A DNA stretch of 64,000 nucleotides from positions 1,342,001-1,406,000 of the forward strand of contig CAIIXF020000002.1 of assembly GCA_903813345.2 (NCBI GenBank), given 5' to 3'. Source of the DNA: Owenia fusiformis (lineage: Eukaryota > Annelida > Polychaeta > Sabellida > Oweniidae). Shown here piece by piece: positions 11,190 through 22,240 of the stretch (its first letter is position 1; the number at the start of each line of letters is the position of its first letter). The notes under the pieces were generated by a model. That model did no database searches. It was not told the DNA's origin and saw only the letters and a list, made by a program, of their open reading frames with translations. Both the position numbers and the translations under genes were made by a program.

Positions 11190-11521
11190 TCATTTATTCT
11201 TATTGTGTCTGTTCTTCTTATGCAGTGTTAAACTGTAGTGGTGAGGAAATGCCTCCTCACAGGAATCACACTTGAACGGTTTTGCTCCCGTATGAATATT
11301 CATGTGGACCTTCAGGTTCTGATTGGTCTGGAATGTCCTTAGGCAGATTTGGCAACTTGGTCTTTTACCAGTTTGTTTCCTCTTTGTTGGGACATTCACA
11401 GGTGGAATGGTCTGACCATAAGATGGAATTGTCTGACCACTAGGTGGTATTCTTTGACCATTAGGCGACATGTTGCTGCTTCCTTGTGTTAACCATTCAC
11501 TGTACATATACTCCGGTAAAC
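11190..11521 (-). CDS. alternative terminal exon T9, two C2H2 fingers
   Basis: The acceptor TATTTTTAG is followed by GT (G|GT, Gly). About 110 residues, opening LPEYMYSEWLTQ, with a repetitive linker of three variants of an (S/P)xGQxIPP motif, then basic KRKQTGKR. Finger 1 (CQIC, helix [12 protein letters not shown]) and finger 2 (CDSC, helix HHYSLTL, H-x4-H) are joined by HTGAKPF. The codons just before the stop spell AATAAA, so a poly(A) signal overlaps the stop codon. Confidence 0.88.
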
Positions 11522-13092
11522 CTAAAAATACATATTTATAAATAAGTACTCGATAATCCTTATGCCAAAAAGAGAATTATTATTGTTGAATATGTTAAAT
11601 AAGAATGATCTGAATCGCACATTTTATTTATCTATATCTGAAATTACTCCACTTCAAATAATCTGCCATATTAAATAACATTAATTTTAAGTCTAACAAT
11701 AATAATGTCTTGAATAGTTGAGAATAAGGAGGTATGCAAGTAAATCACAAATGACACAGTTTCATCAAAAATATAGGTAATTCAGTGTTTATCTTACCAT
11801 TTATATTCAGAAATTTTGATATCTGAAAAAGGTCAGATGTAAATAAAATAATGTTAATATTTTCTTCAACCCTTTCCTGCCCAATCATGCTTGTTGTGTT
11901 AACTTGATATCCTTGTCTTGAATATCAATATTTTGGGTTTTTAATGCAATATATTTCAATGTTTTGCACTCATTTTGAGTGATAATGTATGTTTGATGTA
12001 TTGATGATAAAAGTTTTACATCAATCAATTTTGAAATAAATAATATCAAGGATTAAGCCAGCATTCACCAATTCAATTGCTGACTGACCAAATCATTTTA
12101 ATATGAATGGAATAGTGGTAGGCACTACTAATACATATATTAAATGTGCCCATAGAATAGTAGTTTAAACTGTCAGCCATCAGTTGAAATGATACTGAGT
12201 TTCATTTTTAAATACCCTGCAATTCCTTTTCATACATATCAACGGTATCTGTACACAACCTTTGACCGTAATCCATTGAAATCTGACAGAGTAATATTCT
12301 TGCATGTAAAAACATGGGAATTCAAGCAAACCCCCTCCCTGGAACCCTCCTCCCTTAGTCAAAAGTTATTTCAAAATTATGTACTTTTCACCATTGCAAG
12401 CACTTTTCCAGTGATTTTTTGAATTGTCAAATTCTCTAATTCTATAGACTCATATCGCCGACCACCTGACACCAAACACTATCAGCGAACACTGTCTACA
12501 AAAACATTGGGAATTACTACAATATGTCGCATCTTGTGGTATTGACATAAAAAACTAAACCATCCCCTTGGCAAAAGCTGGTTTTGTGCCTGTACCTTAT
12601 ACCTTTTATGATGTCATGTCCAAAGCCACCTTAAAAGATTTCCAAGATTGATCATATTTTCTTATGGGAAAATAAATGGCAAGACATCGGTATAATTCTA
12701 AATATCAAATTATATCAAATAACAGTTTTGTATATTCATTTTATATTCTGTGTAGTTTACATGATATTTCTGTGTACTTTGACTCATGGTAACAATTATG
12801 ATAAGCTATTTAATTGATCAGTCTACAAGGTAAACTGCCACAGCTTCAAGGACTACATTAGCAAAAACATAATATGTCCAGAGATAAGAGATAACCATAT
12901 GGTTGTTACTCAACATGGTGCTTTATCCTAATTTTACCAATTTTGGTCAAAATTTCTATAAATTTCTTCACTATGATGAAAATATGTTTTCCAACAACAT
13001 GGCATGAAATTGTATCATTTTCAAAAGAGTGCACCATTTAGTTGCTTTAATGTTGGGTAGATCACTGATGCATCTTGGACCCTGAGTCCTCT
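11522..13092. other. intron-like spacer, no gene seen
   Basis: AT-rich spacer between T9 and T8. I found no finger fragments, coding frames with splice sites, or clear repeat ends. Confidence 0.5.
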
Positions 13093-13388
13093 TCAAATTC
13101 CCGAATGATGCTTAATCTTATGCTGAGTCAGACTATATGGATGTGAAAATCCTTGTTGACATAGTTCACATATATACGGCTTGTTCCCTGTGTGAATATT
13201 CTGGTGTCTTTCAAGTATTTGTTTCGTCGTAAATCTTCGCATACAAAGTGGACACTCGAAACGTCTGATTTTCGGTCTATTGCTGCTTTTCACTTCCCAT
13301 TTTTGTTTTTTATTAAACGCTTCTGTACCCATGATAGAATATTCTCCCATTGATGTTTTAAATGACACGACTGGCAAGGCATCTGGTC
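13093..13388 (-). CDS. alternative terminal exon T8, two C2H2 fingers
   Basis: The acceptor TTATTTTTCAG is followed by GA (G|GA, Gly). About 98 residues: a linker opening PDALPVVSFKTSMGEY with a basic stretch (KKQKWEVKSSNRPKIRR), then finger 1 (CPLC, helix TKQILER, HQNIH) and finger 2 (CELC, helix HPYSLTQ, H-x3-H) joined by HTGNKPY. Only about 600 bases separate it from T7. Confidence 0.87.
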
Positions 13389-13983
13389 CTGAAAAATAAA
13401 TAATACAAATTAATTTATTGAGAAAGTATAAATACAAATTTTCTAATTTGTCATCATTAATTTACCACAACTTGTTTATTTAACTTGTTTATTTGGCACC
13501 TAGGATGATTTGTTAACTTAAGAAACAAAATATCACCAATTTCAAAACAGCAAGGAGAATTAACAGGTCTTAATGTAACAAATATGATACAACAGTGCTT
13601 ATACTGTGACATGTCATTATCATTAGGGTAGCTAATCTAGAAGTGAGTAGCTAAGATTTTTTCGTCCAATTTTTTAGGCTTAAACTGCTCTATACTTAAA
13701 CAAAATAATAAGTTCCGCCTTATCTGTTTTTTGATTTTTGCTATTCCCCTTTTTACATTGTAATTTTGATCAACTAATTAAAAACAATCCTTAGTGTATG
13801 GATGGAACTTTTCTTAATATTTCACATGATTTATGGTAACTGACTTTCTATACCCCTTGTCATCCTCGAAACACACAAGACTCAGGAACTAAGTCATAGA
13901 GATCTGCAAATGGAAGATGACCTTTTTACAATTGATAACCATCATCACCTTTTTGAAAGAAAATCACACTGCATATAGTCAGA

Positions 13984-14252
13984 TCAGCTCATGTGTGACT
14001 TTATTCTATGTTTGTTGAGGTTACTGGGATGTGAGAATGCTCTATCACACATGTCACACTTGAACGGCTTCTCTCCAGTATGGGTTAACATATGATATTT
14101 CAAGTTCTGGCGAGACATGAATGTCCTAAGGCATAGCTGACATCTCTCCAGTGTGGATCCCTGCTTTTGTCTCTTTCTGTGTGTTGCACCCGAAACATTC
14201 TGCAGCAGGTGTTCCTGGTCTGAAGGCAACATCATTGGAATGGGGAACATGC
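13984..14252 (-). CDS. alternative terminal exon T7, two C2H2 fingers
   Basis: The acceptor CATTTTCAG is followed by GC (G|GC, Gly), then ATG. About 89 residues. The linker contains a basic segment (HRKRQKQG) before finger 1 (CQLC, helix SRQNLKY, HMLTH) and finger 2 (CDMC, helix HPSNLNK, H-x4-H) joined by HTGEKPF. The exon is compact and intact. T7-T10 and T14 share the HP or HH start of the second helix. Confidence 0.88.
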
Positions 14253-15008
14253 CTGAAAATGAAAAGCAATCATTAATTATTATGAAAAAACAAAGGGCAA
14301 CATATTAATACTTTGAAAACACAAACGGATCCTTAAAAACTAATATATGAAGAATAGAATGCAACTGCAAAATACTTATTACTTTAGGCCAAAAGATGTG
14401 ATGCCTCAGTGTCTAGAAGTAGGTAACTTATTCTAATATAAGGGAAATTAGTGTAACCAACTGAATGACAGAGATTTATAAGACTAAACCTTCTCGACAC
14501 ACTGCATCAGGAATTATAGGCAATTAACAAAACTTAACATTGGCTTTTTATGAATGAATAAGCTCAAATAAATGTGCTCGATGGCACAATGACATTAAAT
14601 GAATAACACTGACCCCTACTCAAGAAAATCAGCTCGGGCAAATGAACTTCTTAGGAAATTAAAAACTTACTTCACAATGTATACTTTCCTTATTGTCATT
14701 AACCCACATAGTGCTAAACATACTGAATTTATTATATTCTTATATATTTTCTTTTATATTCTATATTAAACAATTGTTAATCAATCATCAGGTTTCTCAA
14801 ATGTATTTTTTATTATATAATTTATTTGAGTAATAATTTAGAATCTATAAGTAATTCATTGCAGCTATAAGTCACTATCATCGTTCTCCATAATTCCACA
14901 CTACTGTATGCAGTTTTTCTCCTGAATGGTAAAAAATTATGATTTAGTCTCCACATATTCAGTCTAAATGACCAATGACCAGCCATTGATTTTGACTAGG
15001 TCAGCTTG
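14253..15008. other. intron-like spacer, no gene seen
   Basis: AT-rich spacer upstream of T7. No exon, finger motif or repeat structure is visible. Confidence 0.5.
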
Positions 15009-15110
15009 TTGATCTCACTGGTGAACTATTGAGGCAGCTGTTGATTTCACTGGTGAGCTATGGAGGCAGCTGTTGATTTCACTGGTGAACTATGGAAGCA
15101 GATGTTGGTG
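15009..15110. repeat. 32-bp tandem repeat, three copies
   Basis: Three successive copies of a 32-bp unit containing CACTGGTGAACTATGGAGG, with two to four differences each. No coding role is seen. Confidence 0.85.
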
Positions 15111-15222
15111 TTGCTTGCCTGTTGAATAATGATTCACAATACAGTATGATGACTATGCCATGATATATGAAATAAGAAATACAACTCTTTTAATTAGTTT
15201 ATCCAGTTAAGTAAGTGCTTTG

Positions 15223-15938
15223 AAAGGAGGAGGGAAGTTAGCGCAACAGATTTTGGACAGTCATATGTTTGATTTTAGCCATTTCCTGTGGATTTTAATA
15301 GGTGCATATGTTAGGCGAATGCATTACCTCCAGGAAAATCACTTCTAGAGATGATAAAATAATTTCGACTTTGAGACAGGGTAGATGCAAACAACCCACC
15401 CACATGTTTTTCTGAAATGTTTTCCTGATTTTCAACCCCTTCCATCCTTGTTTTTTTAATTTTTCTTGCATCAATATGTTGCGTTTTGACACACAGTTAA
15501 TCCCTTAAAAGGAATAAATGATTCCTTTTAGATAAAGTGGAAAACAATATTTCCCATGTTATTTTCCCATAGGAAAAATCATTGCTTTCAGCTAAGTTTG
15601 GTCACCCATAATGGGTATCTTTAAAACCCCTAAAGGAATCACTTATTCCTTTAAAGTGGTTAACTATGTGTCAAAATGCAACATATTGATGCAAGAAAAA
15701 TTAAAAAAGCAGGGATGGAAGGGGTCGAAAATTAGGAAAACATTTATAAAAAAACATGTGGGTGGGTTGTTTGCATTTACCCTGTCTCAAAGTCGAAATT
15801 ATTTTATCATCTCTAGAAGTGATTTTCTTGGAGGTAATGCATTGGCCTAACATATGCAATTGTTTAAATCCTCAGAAAATGGCCAAAATCCAACATATGA
15901 CTGTCCAAAATATGTTGCGCTAATTTCCCTCCTCCTTT
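15223..15938. mobile_element. foldback element with ~280-bp arms
   Basis: The left arm (about 15223-15500) and the right arm (about 15650-15938) are long inverted copies: outer ends AAAGGAGGAGGGAAGTTAGC and its complement, enclosing about 150 bases. The arms are about 90% alike by eye. Each arm holds a short open frame (KLKKQGWKG) on opposite strands, simply because the arms mirror each other. No transposase and no clear target duplication. It sits between T7 and T6 and would form a strong hairpin in the primary transcript. Confidence 0.8.
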
Positions 15939-16004
15939 GTGTTCTACTTTTAACAAAATAGTCTACTTTTACAAACTAGCCTACATGTTAAAAATGGTAG
16001 AAAT

Positions 16005-16360
16005 TTAAACGCACATTTTATGAACATTCTTCATGTGGCCTCTCAGGTGTGCAGTCTGCCGGAACTTCTTTAAACACAGGCTACATTGGAATGGTTTCTC
16101 TCCAGTATGGATTCTCATATGTCTCTGCTTATCCTGGGTCCGCACAAATGTTTTACTACAGTAATCACATATTATCTCTCCAGTATGTGTCCTTGTTTCA
16201 GGGATAATTGTCTCTCCAGTGTATTTATTCTCAAAGGTGATCGAGTTTGCACCAGTGTGTATTGTTTGCCCTTGGAGGTATACAGGATCCATACTGGTGA
16301 CTCCTGCAGAGCTGGATTGAGGCAAATAAGGGATGTATGGAATGTTAGGGAAAGTTTCAT
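16005..16360 (-). CDS. alternative terminal exon T6, two C2H2 fingers
   Basis: The acceptor CTTTATTTTCAG is followed by AT (G|AT, Asp). 118 codons after the junction including the stop. Opening reads [16 protein letters not shown]. The linker contains two HTG-like remnants ([17 protein letters not shown] and RTHTGE), as if extra fingers had decayed. Finger 1 (CDYC, helix [12 protein letters not shown]) and finger 2 (CSLC, helix QTAHLRG, H-x4-H) are joined by HTGEKPF. It belongs to the second subgroup (T1-T6), whose finger 2 core reads C-x2-CLKxF. Confidence 0.87.
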
Positions 16361-16789
16361 CTGAAAATAAAGATTAGAGATATTCCATTACTTCATTTTT
16401 CTGAGGGATGTTAATGATTAATGAATCTCACCTGAAAAAAATAGACTTATACTTAATACTCAATTTCACAGATTTTGGAGGTGTTTCTTGGAACATTTCA
16501 GTGTAGTTGTTTGCACTCGGAACTTGGCAAAATCCAGAATTTACTTAGTCAGAGGGTAGGGTGGGATGGCTCTTCAAGGGAATTCTGAATTTATTTAATC
16601 CAAGCAATAAAAATTCCAAAAGTAAGCATTTTACAGCTATTTGAATGAGGCATTAACATGCAAAATATCACCACCTACCAACAGCAACCACCAGATGATG
16701 AACAACTTCCACTGAACACCATCCACAAAAAAAGTTAGACTACAATATATCACCACTTGTGTTGGTGACATAAAAACAGGATGTCAGAT
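16361..16789. other. intron-like spacer, no gene seen
   Basis: Spacer between T6 and the CCAAT-rich repeat. No coding or repeat structure identified. Confidence 0.45.
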
Positions 16790-17275
16790 TTCATAACCAA
16801 TGCAACATTATTGGTATCTTTCTATGGCCAATTAGAATACAGCACATAATGTTTATGACCAATAAGAGTGCAGCACTTTATCTCTTAACCAATAAAAGTA
16901 AAGCACCTTTTATAGCCAATTAATATACAGCAAATTATGTTTTTGACCAATCAGAATGGAGCACTTAATCTCTTAACCAATGAAAGTAAAGCACCTTTTA
17001 TAGCCAATTAGAATACAGCAAATTATGTTTTGACCAATAAGAGTGCAGCACTTTATCTCTTAACCAATGAAAGTAAAGCACCTTTTATAGCCAATTAGAA
17101 TACAGCAAATTATGTTTTTGACCAATAAAAGTGCAGCACTTTATCTCTTAACCAATGAAAGTAAAGCACCTTTTATGGCCAATTAGAATACAGCAAATTG
17201 TGTTTTTGACCTATCAGAATGCAACACTTTATCTCTTTAACCAATTAAAATAAAGCACATATCTCTACAGCCAAT
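16790..17275. repeat. higher-order tandem repeat rich in CCAAT
   Basis: About five copies of a ~88-bp unit. Each unit is itself three diverged ~30-bp subunits, each starting with CCAAT: CCAATTAGAATACAGCA, CCAATAAGAGTGCAGCA and CCAATGAAAGTAAAGCA. The array carries about 15 CCAAT pentamers at near-regular spacing. It lies in the spacer between exon X (19720) and T6, directly beside a mariner foldback element. Confidence 0.88.
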
Positions 17276-17302
17276 AACACAACATCTCAAATTATTTATC
17301 TA

Positions 17303-18342
17303 CGAGGCCCGATCAGAAAGTAAGTAACCAACTGCTCTTATTTCTTCATACTTTATTCAATCACATTGAAATTTTCACAGATGATGTAGAAAATATTAAC
17401 CTATTAAACAAGACCAAGGACAATCGGTTAACGTCAATTCCATTGTTATTGCTGTTGCTATGGTGACAATTGTTTGGGTAGGTGGGGCACCCTGTTTTAA
17501 GTCGCGTTTGAAGATAATTTGAAGAGTTTTTCTACATGTTGTAATACCTCCAAATATATCAAATTCACATGTAAGATTACATTTTAACTCATATTCCTTC
17601 AAACTAAATCGCCACCAAGGTCAATGCAGTTGAGACAATGTTTCACCCTGTCCTTAAAGAAGTGCAACATGACACCATTCAATGACTGCAGAACTACCAT
17701 TGAAAGCTTAAATGATGGCTTCATTGCTGTCCAAACGGACTCTCCGTAACAACATCTTTGCATCTGGAAAGAATTTAGTCACATGGGGCCAGGTCTGGGG
17801 AATAATGAGCCTGGGGTAGTTGTGTGACCATGGAAAAGGCTTAATCTACTGTATCTATCTTCAGTAATGTTGGCTCTGTGGAGGTGGACCATTGACGTCA
17901 TGCCAGTAAAATTCCCCTCAGCAACATTTGACTGGATTGAAACTGCGACCGAATCATGACCATCATTGTGACAGATATACCCTTGATTTCTTTGTGTCAA
18001 TGACTTATAAATGGGAAAATGGAGCGTAGTTATCATTGTGATAATACATAAAACAAATTATTTAGTCTTGTATAAAAAATTGTTAGGTCATTTGGAGGAA
18101 TACAACATGTAAAAAACTCTACAAATCATCTTCCAAAGCTGCTTACAAAAGGGTGCCCCACCTACCCAAAACAATCATCACCATAGCAACATCTATAACA
18201 ATGGCATTGACGCTAACCCATTTTCCTTGGTCTTGTTTAATAGTTTAATGTTTTCTACATCATCTATGAAAATTTCAATCTGATTGAATGAAGTATGAAA
18301 AAAATGAGAGCAGTTGGTTACTTACTTTCTGATCGGGCCTCG
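17303..18342 (-). mobile_element. mariner derivative with two 3' ends inverted
   Basis: Bounded by TA on both sides (17301-17302 and 18343-18344) and by identical inverted ends CGAGGCCCGATCAGAAAGTA. The left part, read on the minus strand, contains a broken mariner transposase C-terminus (VHLHRANITED, then the proline-rich region in a shifted frame). The right ~235 bases are a second copy of the same 3' end in the opposite direction. So both ends are 3' ends and the 5' end is missing. The residues where the second catalytic Asp would lie read HLHRAN, so it is inactive. Confidence 0.8.
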
Positions 18343-18344
18343 TA

Positions 18345-19513
18345 TCATCATTCCTTTATGAATTTATTTACAAAGATAAAATGAATATAAAGTTTACAAA
18401 CGAAATGTTCTTACATGCACTTTATTCTATGTTGTTAAGAATTACATACTGGTGTCAAGTTATCCTAATATTGTTAAGAATTACATACTGGTGTCTAGTT
18501 TTAACATCATCTTATTCCACAAGCATGATCTTATATGTGAGAATCAAATATACATACATGTACAGTAAGTTCTTTATTCAGATGAAATCTCCAACATTAT
18601 CACTTATTCCAGTGAAGTGATTCATCAATTTATGAACATCCCTCTTAATCTAAGCATGAGTAAATAATTATTTCGAATACACAGTTTATAATGCCCTTGG
18701 TGTATTCTCCATCATTCTCACATTTTGCAATGGTGCAATTCACCAATTTTATGGACATCTCTCAAGTTCATAGAAAGATTTATTAACACTAACTAGTCAA
18801 AGATAATGATTGTCACTTTTTAACTTGGATGTTGCAGATTTTTATATTTCCATTTCAATTGATTACATCATTTGAACTAATACACAAATGGAAACTATCA
18901 CAAATTTATTTAGCATAAAAATCTTATCAAGCACAAACACATTACAATAGAAAAAAAATCTTCATTGTATTAACAATATCAAATATAATGTTACTCATAC
19001 AAATACAGTTTTTAATCGAACAAACACTAAGTAGATATCAGTCATTCTAAAGAAAACAAATGATCCAAATGTGGTTCTGGTCACCATTATCATGTAATAA
19101 GTATATGATGTCCATTTATTCAACAATCCAAAATGTAAATTTCCTTCAGTCATACATTCCTTAATTAAAGGGGTATTTCATAAGGGGCGCCACCTTTACA
19201 AGGCTGTAAAAAGATTTGCCCACCAGTGCCAAACCGGCACAGTTCTGACTTTGAATGTCAATTACATATAGATGAAGAAAATACAAAGACATAGTATACA
19301 TCCTAGAAAGCAACCAGCTCCATCGATTCCGCAGGACTAACTGGCATTGTTGGTCATATTAGAGACATTAAAATGTGCCAAAACTTTGAAAGTCACTGCC
19401 TTCAATTTAAGTGGCCAGTAAATGAGTTTGTCTACAGGTACTGATCAGATCTAAGCTAATAAATTCATTGAGTGGCCATGAAATTGCAAGGATTGTAAAG
19501 AAAATCATTTATT
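18345..19513. repeat. spacer with decayed T5-type exon-end copies
   Basis: Mostly AT-rich spacer. Around 18590-18660 and 18700-18780 are two copies of a motif (TTCTCCA..ATTCTCAC..GCAATGGTGCAATTCACCAATTTT) matching the antisense of the last ~60 bases of exon T5. No finger 1 and no acceptors. These are decayed tandem copies of that exon end. Confidence 0.5.
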
Positions 19514-19657
19514 AATGCCTTGGTCACATTTCTCAGATTTTCACTACGGCGCCCAGCCGATTGAATATTTTGTTCAAAATTGAATACAATATTGAGCAAA
19601 ACACTCAATCGTCCAGGCGCTGGCCGATGGATCGGAGCAAATGTGACCAAGGCATTA
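19514..19657. mobile_element. ~143-bp palindromic MITE, copy 1
   Basis: Near-perfect inverted ends, TAATGCCTTGGTCACATTT facing its complement, around a central AT-rich palindrome (TTCAAAATTGAATACAATATT). A close copy lies at 38213-38357. The boundaries end in TTA/TAA, which could be a 3-bp target duplication. No coding capacity. Confidence 0.8.
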
Positions 19658-19719
19658 CAGTTCAAAAGATAACATATTATATTCAAGGTATGATAGATCA
19701 AGATGTCCTTCATGCTGCT

Positions 19720-20088
19720 TTATTTGCTTTTATTATGTGTACTAATGTGAACTTTGATTGATGACCGCCATCTAAAACGTTTTCCACACACAGGACATAC
19801 ATGGACCCTTCCAGCATGTTTCCCTTCGATATGCTCTGTTAAATACCTTTTTGAACTAAACGTTTTCTGACAGAAAGAGCATATGTGAGCAGTTTTTTTC
19901 TCTTCCCATAAATGTTTATCTTTGTGATAAGACAAAGCCTGTCGACTGTTAAACAAATCACCGCATGTTTTACACTTATGGACAGGTTCGTAGCCGTGCT
20001 TTGAGCGCTGGTGATTTTTCAATGTGGATCGTTGACCAAATCTCATAAAGCATTCTTTACATTCATGAGATTTGTTTTGCAGTCGGAC
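19720..20088 (-). CDS. four-finger C2H2 exon, different splice phase
   Basis: The acceptor ATTATTTCCAG is followed by GTC CGA CTG. The open frame runs 123 codons to a stop at 19720 in phase 0, so the split codon of the shared donor would put it out of frame (stop after about eight codons). It encodes four fingers: ECKECFMRFGQRSTLKNH, HKCKTCGDLFNSRQALSYH, HICSFCQKTFSSKRYLTEH and HVCPVCGKRFRWRSSIKVH, with linkers unlike TGEKP. This is typical of a different multi-finger gene. It may be the 3' exon of a nested gene or use another upstream exon. The frame is clean, so recent function is likely. Confidence 0.7.
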   Translation of the reverse strand, partial: VRLQNKSHECKECFMRFGQRSTLKNHQRSKHGYEPVHKCKTCGDLFNSRQALSYHKDKHLWEEKKTAHICSFCQKTFSSKRYLTEHIEGKHAGRVHVCPVCGKRFRWRSSIKVHISTHNKSK

Positions 20089-21419
20089 CTGGAAATAATA
20101 TAATACTTTTTATTTAAACATAGCTTAAACTATGTAGATCTTGAGTCTATAGTTTAAGATAAGTAGCTAGGAAGCATTTTTTTTAAATAATCTCAAGTGG
20201 GTTGAATTTAATTTAGTTTTTGGCCAAAAAATTCCTTGAACAGTGCTCAAAATTGTAAAAATGTTTAGACGGGTGGTCGAATCCTTGTAAACTCTCTCAG
20301 TTCCATGGTTTTACGTTACGATTCTGATTCTTGATTTGAAATCATGGTCTTAATACTTTTGGTGATGAAATTAACTGTAGGAGGCAGATATTACATTGGG
20401 ACAGTTTTGAAATATTAAAATTACTTGAATTTTTTTAAAATTTACATTGAAAAACAATAAAAATAAAACATACGCGCTTTCCTGGATTTTTAGTGCCAGC
20501 CGATGCTCTAGTACTTTTGTCATCCGTTTCTTTTCTTGATACTGAAAGTAATCAATTTCAATTTCCTTATTTGTTTAATGTTGGAATCATGTCTATTAGG
20601 TTGCACTATATCAAAATATACACAGTATCAAGATATACTCAATATCAAGGCACATACACAATAAGGAACCCACAAAAGTAAACATAATATTAAGAGGGGG
20701 AGAGACCCCAGGGTTCAAAGATGACATACGCTTATAATGTAAATCTGTATTGAGATGACATTGTCGCTGATTGGTTTAGCGAGTCGATCGTTGATTGGTT
20801 TAAAACTAGGTCAATTTGAAAACTTTTAAAACCAAGATGGAGGGTACGTTTTCGACAAAAGGAGGTGCACGAAGGAGGAAATCGTATGTCATCAATTGAA
20901 TCATGGGGTTTTCCCTCCTCTTCATAATATTGTTTAAAATACATTGTCCTAAATGTTGTGTATTGAACATACATGTAATATAAGCTTCCTGTATGCAGTA
21001 ACCTGCTATAAAGTCACATTGGAAATTGAAATGCTTATAAGGAAAATTGCGAGCAAAGGGGCAAAACAAACTTGAACTCACAAAAAATGTTCTTTTTCTA
21101 TTTTCCCAAAGCAGAAAATAACTCGCTTTAGTAAGCTGTCTCACTATGGGTGTGGATATGTATTTTAAAACTTGAAAATGAAAATGAAAAGCATAATTTA
21201 TTTCAAATTTCTTACTTTACTTATTGTGTAGTAGATTTAAATGCCATGTATTAAGGGAGCCACTTTTGCATCTTAGTCTGGTAGTTCTGAAGTATGGGTC
21301 TGCATGGGAAATTTTATGAATTGACAGAACAAATTTGATAGTGAATTTATTTATATATCTATTATTATTATAATGGTATCATCAAATATTTTTTATTTCT
21401 ATTGTCACTGTACATTGTC
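20089..21419. other. spacer, no gene supported
   Basis: At 20769-20850 two ATTGGTT (inverted CCAAT) motifs precede a short frame starting at ATGGAGGG (about 20838, plus strand, 21 codons including the stop). This could be a small promoter with a first exon, but nothing confirms it. The rest shows no structure. Confidence 0.3.
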
Positions 21420-21712
21420 ATTCTCACTTTTCCGATGGCGCAATTAACCAATTTTTGATATTATGAGTAAATAATTATTTCACATACACATTAGTTATAT
21501 TACACTGGATGAAATCTCCAACATTCTGACTTTTTGTGATTTACCAATTTTATAAGCACTTCTCTCATGGGTGAGTAAATAATTATTTCAAATAAACTTT
21601 AGTTTTACAATACACATATTATGTATTCTCCAATATTAGTTTTACAATACACGTATTATGTATTTTCCAACATTTGTTTTACAATACACATATTATGTAT
21701 TCTCCAACATTC
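21420..21712 (-). pseudogene. tandem partial copies of the T5 exon end
   Basis: Three diverged units repeat, on the minus strand, the last part of T5 from about the HKRGVHKIGELHH region through the stop and a following AT-rich stretch (AATAATTATTTCA motif). They lie directly downstream of T5. Short 40-bp repeats (ACAATACACATATTATGTAT) lie at 21607-21702. Confidence 0.65.
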
Positions 21713-21975
21713 TCACTTATTGCGATGGTGCAATTCACCAATTTTATGCACACCTCTTTTGTGTATGAGTAAATTATCATTTCTCGTAAACTTTTTCAGG
21801 CACAATTCACATTGAAATGGTTTGTCCCCACTGTGTATTCGCATATGGCGATTGTACTTAGACTGATGGATGAATCCCATTTGACAAATACTGCATAAAA
21901 ACTTTGGTTGTCTATTGTCTTGTCCATCAGGTCTTAAATGGACTCCTTTATTGGGATAATTGAAGAAAGCCTGCC
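21713..21975 (-). CDS. alternative terminal exon T5, two C2H2 fingers
   Basis: This exon has no internal start codon and is found only by translating from its acceptor. The acceptor CTCTATTTTTCAG is followed by GG (G|GG, Gly), then 87 codons including TGA. Opening reads QAFFNYPNKGVHLRPDG. Finger 1 (CSIC, helix HQSKYNR, HMRIH) and finger 2 (CELC, helix RNDNLLI, H-x4-H) are joined by HSGDKPF. The tail is VHKIGELHHRNK. Phase and architecture match the other terminal exons exactly. Confidence 0.87.
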
Positions 21976-22240
21976 CTGAAAAATAGAGATGAGTACTATG
22001 AGTTTTCTTTGACCAAAGTGTACAAATAACTTATTAAGTGGCCTATTCTTATTGACATCTCTATTTTATACTCTACTCTACTACACAAAATGGGCTTAAA
22101 AATATGATGACAATATGAAAAATCAGCTAACGTCCCAGTCAGTCAGAATTTTTGTATGTGGTACCTACACATTAAGATACAATTCAACATACAAGCACAA
22201 CATATGGCACTCCTAAGTGTACTTCAATTATAAAGGTTCT

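Noticed and set aside
20838-20900. Short frame after two inverted CCAAT boxes, possible first exon
   Set aside because: Only 21 codons including the stop; the candidate donor is weak and no partner exon was found.
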